Positions 35,500 through 43,617 are shown, numbered from the stretch's first letter. The stretch is DNA of 55,941 nt from Methanomicrobiales archaeon (GCA_013415565.1 JAAEET010000003.1:1-55941); one strand, 5' to 3'. Made by a program: numbers and translations. Notes: generated by a model from the sequence alone, not told the origin.

Positions 35500-35784
35500 T
35501 CAGGGGAGGTTTCCCTCTCCCGAACATTCCCGCTGGCGCTCCTCGCTCATCTCGATCAGCATCTCGAAGACTTTCTGGACATAGACGGGATTGATGTTCT
35601 TCTCAACGGCGTAATTGAAGACGCTTTCAAGGACCTCACGGGTCCTTTTCAGGTCATGGATCGGCAGCCCTTCATTCATCTTCGCCTGCGCGATCCTCCC
35701 GGCAAGCTTCTGTCGTTCAGCTATAAGATCGATGATCTCCAGGTCAATCCGGTTGATCTCCTCCCGCAAGGCAACAATCGGCAT
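35500..35784 (-). CDS. Chorismate mutase, AroQ type
   Basis: A 94-residue all-helical chorismate mutase turning chorismate into prephenate for Phe and Tyr. LREEINRIDLEIIDLIAERQKLAGRIAQAK (about residues 6-35) has the conserved Arg-Asp-Lys set; HDLKRTREVLESV (about 43-55) contains the second Arg and the Glu, and MLIEMSEERQR the C-terminal helix. ATG 35784 follows a TTTTATCC box by about 25 bp, so leaderless. It competes with TrpE for chorismate but is not linked to the trp operon here. Confidence 0.9.
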   Translation of the reverse strand: MPIVALREEINRIDLEIIDLIAERQKLAGRIAQAKMNEGLPIHDLKRTREVLESVFNYAVEKNINPVYVQKVFEMLIEMSEERQRECSGEGNLP

Positions 35785-35881
35785 AGCATATAGTACCGGC
35801 TCACACGGGATAAAAAACCACCACGTTATCATCCCACAAGACATATGGCGCTGCAGATCCCACAAGATAGGAAGAACGTAC

Positions 35882-36502
35882 ATGCTTGAACGGATCTCAC
35901 GAAGGGAACGATTTGACCTGATCGTCGCCTGGCTGGCAATATCGGTTGCATTCTCGCTGATCTTTCCACGGGGAAGCCTCCCCCAGTACCTGACAAGTCT
36001 TGCCCTCTCCATGCTCACCGTAGGTGTGGGTTTTGTCCTCCATGAGCTTGCGCACAAATTCACCGCAATGCATTACGGGTACTGGGCGGAGTTCCGGAAG
36101 GATAACCTCATGCTCCTCATCGCCGTGGTCCTTGCCGCGCTGGTCGGCGTGGTTTTTGCAGCCCCGGGCGCAACCATGATTTACGGGGCCGGGATCACCC
36201 GGGAGCAGAATGGAAGGATATCTGCGGCCGGGCCGATCATCAATCTCCTGCTCTGTATTCCCTTCGCGCTCGCGCTCATGCTCTCCCTATGGGTCGATCC
36301 CGCAGCGTCGTGGCGTAATCTCCTCTCCCTGGTCGGCATGGTCGGCCTCCAGGTGAACGCCATGATCGCATCATTCAACATGCTTCCGGTCGGCGTCCTG
36401 GACGGCCGGAAGATCCTGGCCTGGAACCCTGCAGTTTTTATCGTCCTGATCGTGACAGCGTTCGGAATCCTCATTGCCACATTTTATCCCTCCATTCTGT
36501 AA
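35882..36502 (+). CDS. Site-2-protease-type M50 metalloprotease
   Basis: A 206-residue integral membrane protein. HELAH (about residues 55-59) is the zinc HExxH motif and NMLPVGVLDGRKI (about 166-178) contains the NxxPxxxLDG third-ligand motif, both in membrane segments. Site-2 proteases cut within membranes; the target is unknown. No PDZ domain is present. ATG 35882 is preceded by AGGAAG. Divergent from chorismate mutase. Confidence 0.88.
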   Translation: MLERISRRERFDLIVAWLAISVAFSLIFPRGSLPQYLTSLALSMLTVGVGFVLHELAHKFTAMHYGYWAEFRKDNLMLLIAVVLAALVGVVFAAPGATMIYGAGITREQNGRISAAGPIINLLLCIPFALALMLSLWVDPAASWRNLLSLVGMVGLQVNAMIASFNMLPVGVLDGRKILAWNPAVFIVLIVTAFGILIATFYPSIL

Positions 36503-36614
36503 AATGAGTCCTCTATCCTCCTTTTTCCATCACAAAAAGGAAAGAATAAATAGCGGCGGGTCCGACCTTATTCAAATAAAATAGTCTTAACTAAAATTAA
36601 TTTGTGTGAAAAGT

Positions 36615-37310
36615 ATGCATATCATGGAAGGTTTTCTCCCAAGCCCGTGGTGGCAGTTCTGGTGGCTGGTTTCACTGCCGTTCCTGGCGTTCGGGCTCCA
36701 CCAGATGAAAGCGATCGTTCGTGAGCGGAGAGAAGCTCTCCCTCTCCTTGCCGTGGCGGGTGCTTTTGTCTTTGTTCTCTCTTCACTGAAACTTCCTTCG
36801 GTCACCGGAAGCTGCTCCCATCCGACGGGAACCGGGCTCTCGGCGGTATTGTTCGGGGGTTTTGTGACCTCTGTTCTGGCCCTGATCGTGCTCCTCTACC
36901 AGGCGCTCCTGCTTGCCCACGGCGGAATCACCACCATGGGAGCGAATGTCTTTTCCATGGGAATTGCCGGGCCGCTGGTGGCCTGGGCCCTGTACCGGGC
37001 CGGAAAACAGGTCAACCTGAATACCTTCATCAACGTCTTCATCGCTGCCTTTGCCGCCGACCTGTTCACCTACGTCGTTACCTCGTTCCAGCTCGCACTC
37101 GCATTCCCGGCTGCCGAGGGCGGAATAATCTCCTCGTTTGCCGCATTCATCGCCATCTTTGCCCTCACCCAGGTCCCGCTCGCTGTCGTTGAAGGGGTGA
37201 TTGTGGCGCTCACCTTCAAGTACATCATCGATGTCCGCCCCGACATCCTGGTAAAACTGGATGTACTCACCCAGAATATGGTGAACCGGCTGAAGGAGGC
37301 CGCCGTATGA
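36615..37310 (+). CDS. cbiM: Cobalt (or nickel) transporter substrate-binding component CbiM
   Basis: A 231-residue membrane protein of the ECF transporter. HIMEGFLP at the N terminus (conserved His 2 binds the metal) and LAHGGITTMGANVFSMGIAGP (about residues 98-118) are hallmarks of CbiM/NikM. ATG 36615 starts exactly at the metal site; a GTG at 36606 is also in frame. Co versus Ni cannot be told from CbiM alone; CbiMNQO order and a methanogen host, which needs cobalamin and F430, allow either. First gene of cbiMNQO. Confidence 0.93.
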   Translation: MHIMEGFLPSPWWQFWWLVSLPFLAFGLHQMKAIVRERREALPLLAVAGAFVFVLSSLKLPSVTGSCSHPTGTGLSAVLFGGFVTSVLALIVLLYQALLLAHGGITTMGANVFSMGIAGPLVAWALYRAGKQVNLNTFINVFIAAFAADLFTYVVTSFQLALAFPAAEGGIISSFAAFIAIFALTQVPLAVVEGVIVALTFKYIIDVRPDILVKLDVLTQNMVNRLKEAAV

Positions 37311-37612
37311 GATACAAGGCAGAGATCATTGCCGGTCTTGTCATTGCGGTATTTGTGGCCATCTTTATCTTTACCAATTCGGCAATCCAGCAGGGCCTGT
37401 CCGAGGGAGAGGAATCATGGGCGGGAGCAGACGCCCAGGCCGAGGAATTCATTTCGGAGAGCGGATACGAACCCTGGTTCAGCCCGCTCTGGGAGCCTCC
37501 GAGCGGAGAGATCGAGAGCCTCTTCTTCTCGCTCCAGGCGGCAATCGGCGCACTGATTATCGGTTATTTCTTCGGCTATTACGGAGCACAACGGAAGAAA
37601 GGTACCAACTGA
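37307..37612 (+). CDS. cbiN: CbiN-like accessory membrane protein
   Basis: A 101-residue protein with N-terminal and C-terminal membrane segments (about residues 5-27 and 74-93) and a short outside loop including EEFISESGYEPWFSPLWEPPS. CbiN is needed for metal uptake by CbiM. It overlaps cbiM by 4 nt (ATGA) and precedes cbiQ by 7 nt. Confidence 0.92.
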   Translation: MRYKAEIIAGLVIAVFVAIFIFTNSAIQQGLSEGEESWAGADAQAEEFISESGYEPWFSPLWEPPSGEIESLFFSLQAAIGALIIGYFFGYYGAQRKKGTN

Positions 37613-37619
37613 GAACTAT

Positions 37620-38408
37620 ATGGATGAGCACCTCCTGGATGACCTTGCCCTGAACAACGGACTCAGGGAAACCGACTGCCGGCTCAAGCTCCTGCTCGGG
37701 CTCGGGGCCATCCTCATCTGCGTTTTTTCCCCCTCCCCCGTCACCCCGATCATCATCGGGATCAGCATGCTGCTTATCATTGTCGGTCTGGCGAACATAC
37801 CCCTCCGGATAATGGCCGGACTCCTCCTCATCCCGGTTGCGTTCGCCGCAACAAGCTGCGTGGTCATCCTTATTCTCACCGGCGGGGGGGAACCCCTGTA
37901 TACGCTCTCCGTCTTTGGTTTCTCGTTTACCGCAACCACGGAATCAGCGAATCTCTCCCTCCTTCTCCTCGCCCGAACCTTCGGGGCGATGAGCGCTCTG
38001 TTCTTCATCGCCCTGTCCACGCCCATGATCCAGGTCTTTTCCGTGATGAACGACCTCCGGCTTCCCCGGGAATTCATCGATCTCTCCATGCTCATTTACC
38101 GGCTCATCTTCATCTTCATCGGTGAGGCCATCGCCATCCACAATGCCCAGGTGATGCGGCATGGGTATTCCGGGTTCCGGAAATCGGTGCATGCCCTCTC
38201 GATGCTCTGCGGGGCGCTCTTCATCAAGGCCTGGGAGCGGGGAGAGGAAATGCTCATCGCCATGGACTCCCGGTGTTATGACGGGAAATTCGAGAAAGTG
38301 GCGGATGAACATCCGGTGAGCCTTCAATCGGCAGCCGCGGTCGGGTCATACCTGGTGGGCTGCAGTATCCTCTCTCTTCTTTTGTCGGGGGTTGTTCTGT
38401 GGCCATGA
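37620..38408 (+). CDS. cbiQ: CbiQ transmembrane (T) component
   Basis: A 262-residue ECF-T protein with five to six membrane segments. The coupling helices contain LRLPREFIDLSMLIYR (about residues 143-158) and MRHGYSG (about 179-185), the arginine-rich signature pattern contacting the ATPase. Starts 7 nt after cbiN and ends in an ATGA overlap with cbiO. Part of the energy-coupling module with CbiO. Confidence 0.92.
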   Translation: MDEHLLDDLALNNGLRETDCRLKLLLGLGAILICVFSPSPVTPIIIGISMLLIIVGLANIPLRIMAGLLLIPVAFAATSCVVILILTGGGEPLYTLSVFGFSFTATTESANLSLLLLARTFGAMSALFFIALSTPMIQVFSVMNDLRLPREFIDLSMLIYRLIFIFIGEAIAIHNAQVMRHGYSGFRKSVHALSMLCGALFIKAWERGEEMLIAMDSRCYDGKFEKVADEHPVSLQSAAAVGSYLVGCSILSLLLSGVVLWP

Positions 38409-39568
38409 TGAGCACCGAACCGGCACTCGAATTCAGAGATGTCGGTTTTGCCTATCCGGACAGCCCCGTTTCCCTCAGTGACGTGAGTTTTTCCGTACCG
38501 TGCGGGAGCAAAATTGCCCTTGTCGGGCCGAACGGTGCAGGAAAGACGACACTCCTCCTGATGTGCAATGGAATTCTCCGTCCTTCGAAGGGAGAGGTGC
38601 GGGTGCATGGCATATCCCTCTCGTATGACCGGACCGCCCTCCGTGAGGTCCGGAAAAGGGTGGGATTCGTTTTCCAGAACTCTGAGAACCAATTGTTTGC
38701 TCCGACGGTATACCAGGATGTCGCGTTCGGTCCCGTGAACCTCGATCTCCCTCCGGAGGATATCCGTGAAACAGTGCGCCAGGCACTCTTCTCGGTCGGA
38801 CTTTCAGGTTTCGAGAAGCGTCCACCCCACCATCTCTCGGGGGGTGAAAAGAAAAGGGTCGCCATTGCGGGAGTGCTCGCCATGAATCCGGATATCCTTG
38901 TTTTCGATGAACCCACAAGTTCGCTTGATCCGGCAACCGCTGCGGAGATCATGGACCTTCTCGATGAGCTGAACAGCCAGGGCAGGACGGTGATCATCTC
39001 CACCCACGATGTTCAGCTGGCATATTCGTGGGCGGACGAGGTGATCCTGATCTCTGACGGCACCATCCTTCACCAGGGGACACCCGCATCGGTCTTCACC
39101 AATCCTGATCTCATGCACCGGGCACGGCTCACCATTCCGCCGCTCCTCGACCTCTTCATGACCCTGCGGGACCGGAATCTGGCTTTCGGCACAAATCCTC
39201 CCGCAGGAATTCCTGAGATGGCCCACATTGTCGAACAGGCCACCGGATGTGAACCCGCACGGCGAACCGGACATATCTTCATTGCAGACGCAGGGAGGAT
39301 GACCGGCGATGCTATCCGGGCTGCCATCGGTGAATGCTCCATCCGGTATGTCGGGGCAATGGGAACCCAGGCGAAAATGGTGGCCGCAGCAGAAAAGATC
39401 CCGCTCACCTTTACCTACGGTGTGATCGACAAGTGCCTGCTCAAGGCTGTGATGGGGGCGGACTGCCTCATCATCACCTCGGGGGGAATGATCGGACATG
39501 TCTCCCGCAGAATCGGGGGGTTTTGCCGGGAGCATGCGGTTGTGATTCCGGTTTCGGATATCGGGTAG
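38405..39568 (+). CDS. cbiO: CbiO ATPase with extra C-terminal domain
   Basis: The first 250 residues are a standard ECF ATPase: VGPNGAGKTTLL (Walker A, about 40-51), FQNSENQLFAPTVYQD (Q-loop), LSGGEKKRVAIAGVLA (signature, about 143-158), ILVFDEPTSSLD (Walker B, about 164-175) and STHD (H-switch). It continues for about 135 more residues (to 387 in total) with an unrecognised domain containing FIADAGRMTGDAIRAA and CLIITSGGMIGHVSRRIGG. ATG 38405 overlaps the cbiQ stop. The tail could be metal-responsive; this is inference. Confidence 0.93.
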   Translation: MMSTEPALEFRDVGFAYPDSPVSLSDVSFSVPCGSKIALVGPNGAGKTTLLLMCNGILRPSKGEVRVHGISLSYDRTALREVRKRVGFVFQNSENQLFAPTVYQDVAFGPVNLDLPPEDIRETVRQALFSVGLSGFEKRPPHHLSGGEKKRVAIAGVLAMNPDILVFDEPTSSLDPATAAEIMDLLDELNSQGRTVIISTHDVQLAYSWADEVILISDGTILHQGTPASVFTNPDLMHRARLTIPPLLDLFMTLRDRNLAFGTNPPAGIPEMAHIVEQATGCEPARRTGHIFIADAGRMTGDAIRAAIGECSIRYVGAMGTQAKMVAAAEKIPLTFTYGVIDKCLLKAVMGADCLIITSGGMIGHVSRRIGGFCREHAVVIPVSDIG

Positions 39569-39945
39569 AATACTAACCCCCGGCATCTTGATGGCGGTGC
39601 GGCGTCATTCCTCCAGCGACCGGGGCAATGGACATGGAACAGCCGCTTCCCTTCCCTCATCACCCCACGCGGCAATCGAGCCGGCCTTGTGCTGTCGAGC
39701 AGGAAAGGGATGAAGGCGGTATCGTGGTCATTCTTTGCCCTGGTAATGACCGCAGCCTTCCAGCTGGTCGAGGAAGGGCACCGGATAGCCATGGAGGCCC
39801 GGCGTGAACTTCTCTTCCGCATCCCCTCCTTCTCGCAGGCGACCATCCATGTCGACCCGGTCTTGCCATCAGGTGGGGACCGGCCCTGCAGCGGTAACCG
39901 AACCCCCGTGTGCCATGAGCAAAGCGGGGGAGAAGATGAGGAAAT
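39569..39945 (+). pseudogene. Remnant of a cation diffusion facilitator C-terminal domain
   Basis: No intact gene lies between cbiO and the flavoprotein. In a frame from about 39689, sequence reading VEEGHRIAMEARRELL and then IPSFSQATIHVDP matches the end of CDF (cation efflux) cytoplasmic domains, where a conserved HRIA..A...LL.......ATIHVDP is typical. The part before it (a possible SRKGMKAV.FFALVM stretch) is degenerate and the transmembrane half is missing. Read as a decayed zinc or iron exporter; confidence is limited because only about 55 residues remain. Confidence 0.45.
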
Positions 39946-40563
39946 TTAACCCGTGCCTGATCGTTCTTTCAGGTCTTCAATAACCCTGACCACCTGCACA
40001 CCCTTCTCCCGTGCTTCGGCGAGCGCTGTGGGGTGACCGCGGATCCCCCGATACAGGTCCATGTTGTTGGCAATGATGTTGTCGTAGTACTCAAAGCCAA
40101 GAGTATTGAAGAACGCGGTAATGGCCGGAAATGCGGCGTCAAACACGTTATCCCAGGAGAGTCCCGCCGTGGAGATGAAGATACCCTTGTGACGCCGGAT
40201 ATGCTCGTCCGGGAAATAGAGCGTCTTCAGGACAAATTTCCGGGCCCAGATATACTGGGCCCGGTCGATGAGCCCTTTGAGCTCGGCGGTGATCCCCATA
40301 CTATAGATCGGAGAGGCCACCGCAATACAGTCCACCGAGAAAATCCGGTCGAAAAGTGGGGGGGCTTCATCCTCCACGATACAGACGCCGGTCTTGTGAC
40401 AGGCATTGCACCCGCGGCAGGGGGCATAGTCGAGGTCCTTGAGCACAACCTTTTCCACCGCCGCTCCGGCATCCCCGGCACCCTTGAGGAAAGCATCGAG
40501 GAGGGTTTCTGTGTTGCCGTGCCGGTGGGGACTTCCCGATATGCCGAGTACCTTCACGATCAT
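39946..40563 (-). CDS. Iron-sulfur flavoprotein (Isf-like)
   Basis: A 205-residue flavodoxin-fold protein with GISGSPHRHGNTETLLD (about residues 7-23) as the FMN loop and PCRGCNACHKTGVC (about 46-59), the C-x2-C-x2-C-x5-C cluster motif of Isf. ASPIYSMGITAELKGLIDR forms the FMN-side loop. Such proteins move electrons to O2, peroxide or disulfides. ATG 40563 follows GGAGTGAG; the GTG at 40569 abuts the upstream stop. Likely cotranscribed with the next flavoprotein. Confidence 0.86.
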   Translation of the reverse strand: MIVKVLGISGSPHRHGNTETLLDAFLKGAGDAGAAVEKVVLKDLDYAPCRGCNACHKTGVCIVEDEAPPLFDRIFSVDCIAVASPIYSMGITAELKGLIDRAQYIWARKFVLKTLYFPDEHIRRHKGIFISTAGLSWDNVFDAAFPAITAFFNTLGFEYYDNIIANNMDLYRGIRGHPTALAEAREKGVQVVRVIEDLKERSGTG

Positions 40564-40569
40564 GTTCAC

Positions 40570-41184
40570 TCACTCCGCAAGCCGGGCTTTTATCTCGGCG
40601 ATGATCTCGTGAGCGAGTCGTTCTGCGTCCCGCTGTGCGGTAGGATGGCTCATAATGGCCCCTTTTTCATCCACACCGTTCACCATCAGGTAGTGGATGT
40701 CCCGGTCCTTCACCTCGATGACATGGAAGAAGCACTTGACCGACGGGATGGCACCATCAAAGACATAGTCCCACGTCTGCCCGGCAGTTGAGAGGAAGAT
40801 TCCGAGTCGTTTTCCCTTCCGTTCCGGTGGGACGATGGGGAGCTTCAGGACGTACTTTCTTGACCGGAAGACCTGGAACCGGTCGACAAGGGCCTTGGCC
40901 TGGGAACAGATCCCCATGCAGAAGATCGGGGCGGCGAGAATGATCACGTCTGCATCGATAATCCGGTCATGGAGATAGTCCATGCCATCCCGCTGGACAC
41001 ATTTGTTCAGTTTCTCGCAGGCATTACACCCCCGGCAGGGATTGACATTGGCATCGACCAGCACCACCTTCTCAACGCTGACATCCGGCTCCCGGCGCAT
41101 GGCATCGAGCACCCAGTCGAGCAGCGTCTCGGAATTACCGTGCCGACGGGGGCTCCCGGCGAAGGCGAGAACGTTCACAGGCAT
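40570..41184 (-). CDS. Iron-sulfur flavoprotein (Isf-like), upstream paralogue
   Basis: A 204-residue relative of its neighbour. FAGSPRRHGNSETLLDWVLDA is the FMN loop, PCRGCNACEKLNKC (about residues 47-60) the C-x2-C-x2-C-x5-C motif and AAPIFCMGICSQAKALVDRFQVF the substrate side. Its stop (40570-40572) touches the next gene. A T-run/TTTTTTAAA element about 35-45 bp upstream of ATG 41184 is the best promoter. Confidence 0.86.
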   Translation of the reverse strand: MPVNVLAFAGSPRRHGNSETLLDWVLDAMRREPDVSVEKVVLVDANVNPCRGCNACEKLNKCVQRDGMDYLHDRIIDADVIILAAPIFCMGICSQAKALVDRFQVFRSRKYVLKLPIVPPERKGKRLGIFLSTAGQTWDYVFDGAIPSVKCFFHVIEVKDRDIHYLMVNGVDEKGAIMSHPTAQRDAERLAHEIIAEIKARLAE

Positions 41185-41314
41185 GGAAAAGGAGTTTTCC
41201 CGAGAGGTGATAAGCGTAGGGTTTAAAAAATTCAGAGAAGATGATGGTGAACGACCCCGTATCGATCTGTCCGGGAACACGTAACGAAAACCCGGGCCGT
41301 CTCAAAATACTGAT

Positions 41315-41339
41315 GAATATCCTGATATTCCGGAAAAAA
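41315..41339 (-). terminator. T-run and small hairpin after peroxiredoxin
   Basis: On the minus strand six T (41339-41334) follow the peroxiredoxin stop by 11 nt, then GAATATC-AG-GATATTC (41330-41315) can pair. Probably the end of the peroxiredoxin operon. Confidence 0.4.
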
Positions 41340-41350
41340 GGGGTAACAGT

Positions 41351-41995
41351 TTAAATCTGCCTGAAGCAGAGGTACCAGTCCTTGCACTCATAACCTTCAG
41401 AGAGGCGCTTGTCCATCTCGGCCTTGTTCTTCGGCGCCGGGACAACTACCTTGTCGCCCGGCTGCCAGTTTGCGGGGGTGGCGACACCGTGCTTGTCGGT
41501 GGTCTGGAGTGCTTTGACAAGCCTGATGATCTCCGGTATATAGCGCCCGTTGGTGAGCGGATAGTAGATCATCGCCCGGAGGATCCCTTTGTCATCGATG
41601 AAGAAGACCGTCCTGATGGTCGCCGTCGAGCTCTGGCCGGGATGGATCATTCCGTACTTCTTCGCCACTTTCATATCGAGGTCGGCGATAATCGGGAAGG
41701 GGATGTCGACGCCCATCTTCTCCTTCACGTTCTTGATCCATGCCAGGTGGGAGTGAACGCTGTCGATGGAGAGGCCCATCAGCTGCACGTTCAGGCTTTT
41801 CAACTCGTCTGCCACGCCGGCAAAGGCCATGAATTCGGTCGTGCAGACCGGGGTGAAGTCTGCCGGGTGGGAAAACATGACCACCCAAGTCCCTTTAAGG
41901 TCCGAGAGCTTGATCACGCCGCTGGTGGTGAGGGCTTCGAAGTCCGGTGCCGGTTCCCCCAGGATCGGCATCGAGCCATAGTCGCCTGCACACAT
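41351..41995 (-). CDS. Peroxiredoxin (Prx6/archaeal type)
   Basis: A 214-residue thiol peroxidase reducing H2O2 and alkyl peroxides. HPADFTPVCTTE (about residues 43-54) contains the peroxidatic Cys; the C-terminal tail GYECKDWYLC has two further Cys of the kind that resolve the disulfide in archaeal enzymes. RTVFFIDDKGILR completes the active-site fold. ATG 41995 lies 6 nt after the upstream stop with GGATTGAG nearby; another Met at residue 9 is an alternative. Third gene of a Dx-CMD-Prx operon. Confidence 0.95.
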   Translation of the reverse strand: MCAGDYGSMPILGEPAPDFEALTTSGVIKLSDLKGTWVVMFSHPADFTPVCTTEFMAFAGVADELKSLNVQLMGLSIDSVHSHLAWIKNVKEKMGVDIPFPIIADLDMKVAKKYGMIHPGQSSTATIRTVFFIDDKGILRAMIYYPLTNGRYIPEIIRLVKALQTTDKHGVATPANWQPGDKVVVPAPKNKAEMDKRLSEGYECKDWYLCFRQI

Positions 41996-42001
41996 GGCCG
42001 C

Positions 42002-42349
42002 TCAATCCTTCATGAGCTCATCGAGCTGCGCTTTCCCGTACACGTAGGCGGGCATACCCGCAAGCAGGAAGCTTATCCGGAGGGCTTCTTCCACCTCTGC
42101 CTTGGTGATTCCGAGTTTTTCTGCGCCTGCAAGCTGGGCACGTGTTGCATGCTGGTCGCGGAGCGATGCTGCGATGGCGATGGCGATAAGCTTCTTGGTC
42201 TGCCGGGTGAGTGCCCCGTCATCCCAGATATGCGATTCAAGCTTCATCACCATCTCGTACATCTTCGGGTCATTCACCGTCAGTTCCCTGAAGAACTTCG
42301 GCACCTTCCCGATCATCCGTTCGAGATCCTTCATCTCTTCCTTTGTCAT
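42002..42349 (-). CDS. Carboxymuconolactone decarboxylase (AhpD-fold) protein without cysteines
   Basis: About 115 residues of the AhpD/CMD all-helical fold, with RQTKKLIAIAIAASLRDQHATRAQLAGAEKLGITKAEVEEAL (about residues 49-90) as the core. In AhpD this segment holds a CxxC pair before the His that follows; here the region has no Cys, and the whole protein has none, so AhpD-type reductase activity is not expected. The general acid His may remain (DQHATRA). ATG 42349 has GGTGAT four nt upstream; ATG 42355 overlaps the Dx stop. Role possibly regulatory or enzymatic. Confidence 0.82.
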   Translation of the reverse strand: MTKEEMKDLERMIGKVPKFFRELTVNDPKMYEMVMKLESHIWDDGALTRQTKKLIAIAIAASLRDQHATRAQLAGAEKLGITKAEVEEALRISFLLAGMPAYVYGKAQLDELMKD

Positions 42350-42354
42350 GATCA

Positions 42355-42483
42355 TCACCCCTTTTTGAGCTTCATCGGCTGGCCACAGCAGACCAGTTCG
42401 CCGCCTCCGACGACCTTCACCACGACGACGTTGCCGCAGATCTCACATTCGTACACTTCTCCTTCTTTTGAGACGTTTACCAA
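42355..42483 (-). CDS. Desulforedoxin-domain protein (42 aa)
   Basis: A 42-residue protein matching the desulforedoxin (Dx) iron site: YECEICGN (CxxC at residues 13 and 16) and LVCCGQPM (CC at 32 and 33), four Cys that would bind one Fe as in desulfoferrodoxin's N-terminal domain. TTG at 42483 is preceded by AGGAGGTG 6 nt upstream, a perfect ribosome site. Its stop overlaps the start region of the CMD gene. It may reduce or pair with the downstream peroxiredoxin; superoxide reductase itself is absent. Confidence 0.85.
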   Translation of the reverse strand: MVNVSKEGEVYECEICGNVVVVKVVGGGELVCCGQPMKLKKG

Positions 42484-42613
42484 ATTATACACCTCCTGTG
42501 AGAGATGTTCTGGCCCTCCCTTCCTTAAGAACCTTGCGGGCAGGTGTTCTCTCCGGCAACAGTGTGGGACGGTTTCAGGGCAGAGAATAGGTCGTGCCCT
42601 TTCCCTATCTCAC

Positions 42614-42625
42614 AAAAAAATAAAA
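42614..42625 (-). terminator. T-rich run after zinc-ribbon gene
   Basis: TTTTATTTTTTT on the minus strand begins 5 nt after the zinc-ribbon protein stop, a likely terminator. Confidence 0.5.
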
Positions 42626-42629
42626 GATC

Positions 42630-42863
42630 TTACTGGTTACTCTTTCCACGCTTCGGCGGGTGAAGTGCATCGTCCGGCGTCTTGATATCCGGGCGGATGT
42701 GGGTCATCGGGAAGCACTGGTACTCTTCACAGGCACACTGCGGGCACTTCCGGAGATCCTGCTCAGCCGCATCGAGCTCCAGCTCCTTTCCGCAGTCAAG
42801 GCAGACGTACTTTCCGGGTCCGACCTTCTGTCCGGCTTTCACTTTCTCGGGCAGTTTGATCAC
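42630..42863 (-). CDS. Rubredoxin-like zinc-ribbon protein
   Basis: About 77 residues with CLDCG (about 21-25) and KCPQCACEEYQC (about 39-50): two CxxC pairs, plus extra Cys, in a zinc- or iron-binding fold. The rest is charged and Pro-rich with no known catalysis. GTG 42863 lies about 28 bp after TATATAAT, so leaderless; TTG 42872 or 42866 are other options. It faces away from the downstream redox genes. Confidence 0.7.
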   Translation of the reverse strand: MIKLPEKVKAGQKVGPGKYVCLDCGKELELDAAEQDLRKCPQCACEEYQCFPMTHIRPDIKTPDDALHPPKRGKSNQ

Positions 42864-43014
42864 CAAATCCAACTATGGTTACAGAGATTATATATCACTT
42901 TTGTTTCTTCCATGCAAAAGGTGTAAAATCAGAAAAACAGGCATATTTGGCGGAAATTGACAGCCGTGGATGGACCTGCAAAACTATATGCGAATCTCAT
43001 GGAAACCATTCAGC

Positions 43015-43617
43015 ATGGGTGCAAGGATCATTGCCGTCCTCGGAAGCCCGCGTTTGTCGGGGAATACGGCGAAACTGCTTGATGAGGCGATACGGGGTGC
43101 CGTGGATGCAGGGTGCGAGGTCGAGAAGATCGAGGTGACAACCCTCGACTTCCATGCCTGCCGGGAGATCTTCTTCTGCAGGGAGCAGGAGGCGTGTGCC
43201 ATGAAGGACGATATGACGGATATCTACCGGAAATTCCGTGATATCGACGGGGTTATCGTTGCAAGCCCGGTCATGACCATGGGAATACCGGGACGGCTGA
43301 AGTCATTCATGGACAGGTTCCAGGTCTACTTCATGGCAAAGTATATGCGGGGAAAACCGATGGTCCAGGAGGAGAAGCGGAAATCCCGTCTCGGCCTGTA
43401 TCTCGCGATCTCAGGGATGAACGTGCCCTATGTATTCGACGGGGCCAAGCTCACGGTCCAGGCATTCTTCACCATCATCGATGTGAAATACTGGGGTGAT
43501 CTGCTGATCAGGGATATGGATACCATCCAGGACCTGAGCACCCGCCCTGAGCTCCTCGGGGAAGCCTACCGGAAGGGAAACGAGATGGGCCGCCTTCTCC
43601 AGGAAACCATCACATAA
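43015..43617 (+). CDS. Flavodoxin-fold protein, Isf relative with altered Cys motif
   Basis: A 200-residue relative of the two Isf-like proteins: AVLGSPRLSGNTAKLLDEAI is the FMN loop and SPVMTMGIPGRLKSFMDRFQVYFMAK the substrate side. The cluster segment reads HACREIFFCREQEAC, giving C-x5-C-x5-C instead of C-x2-C-x2-C-x5-C, so a standard [4Fe-4S] site is unlikely. ACTATATGC lies about 28 bp before ATG 43015. It converges with radC, overlapping by 8 bp. Confidence 0.82.
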   Translation: MGARIIAVLGSPRLSGNTAKLLDEAIRGAVDAGCEVEKIEVTTLDFHACREIFFCREQEACAMKDDMTDIYRKFRDIDGVIVASPVMTMGIPGRLKSFMDRFQVYFMAKYMRGKPMVQEEKRKSRLGLYLAISGMNVPYVFDGAKLTVQAFFTIIDVKYWGDLLIRDMDTIQDLSTRPELLGEAYRKGNEMGRLLQETIT

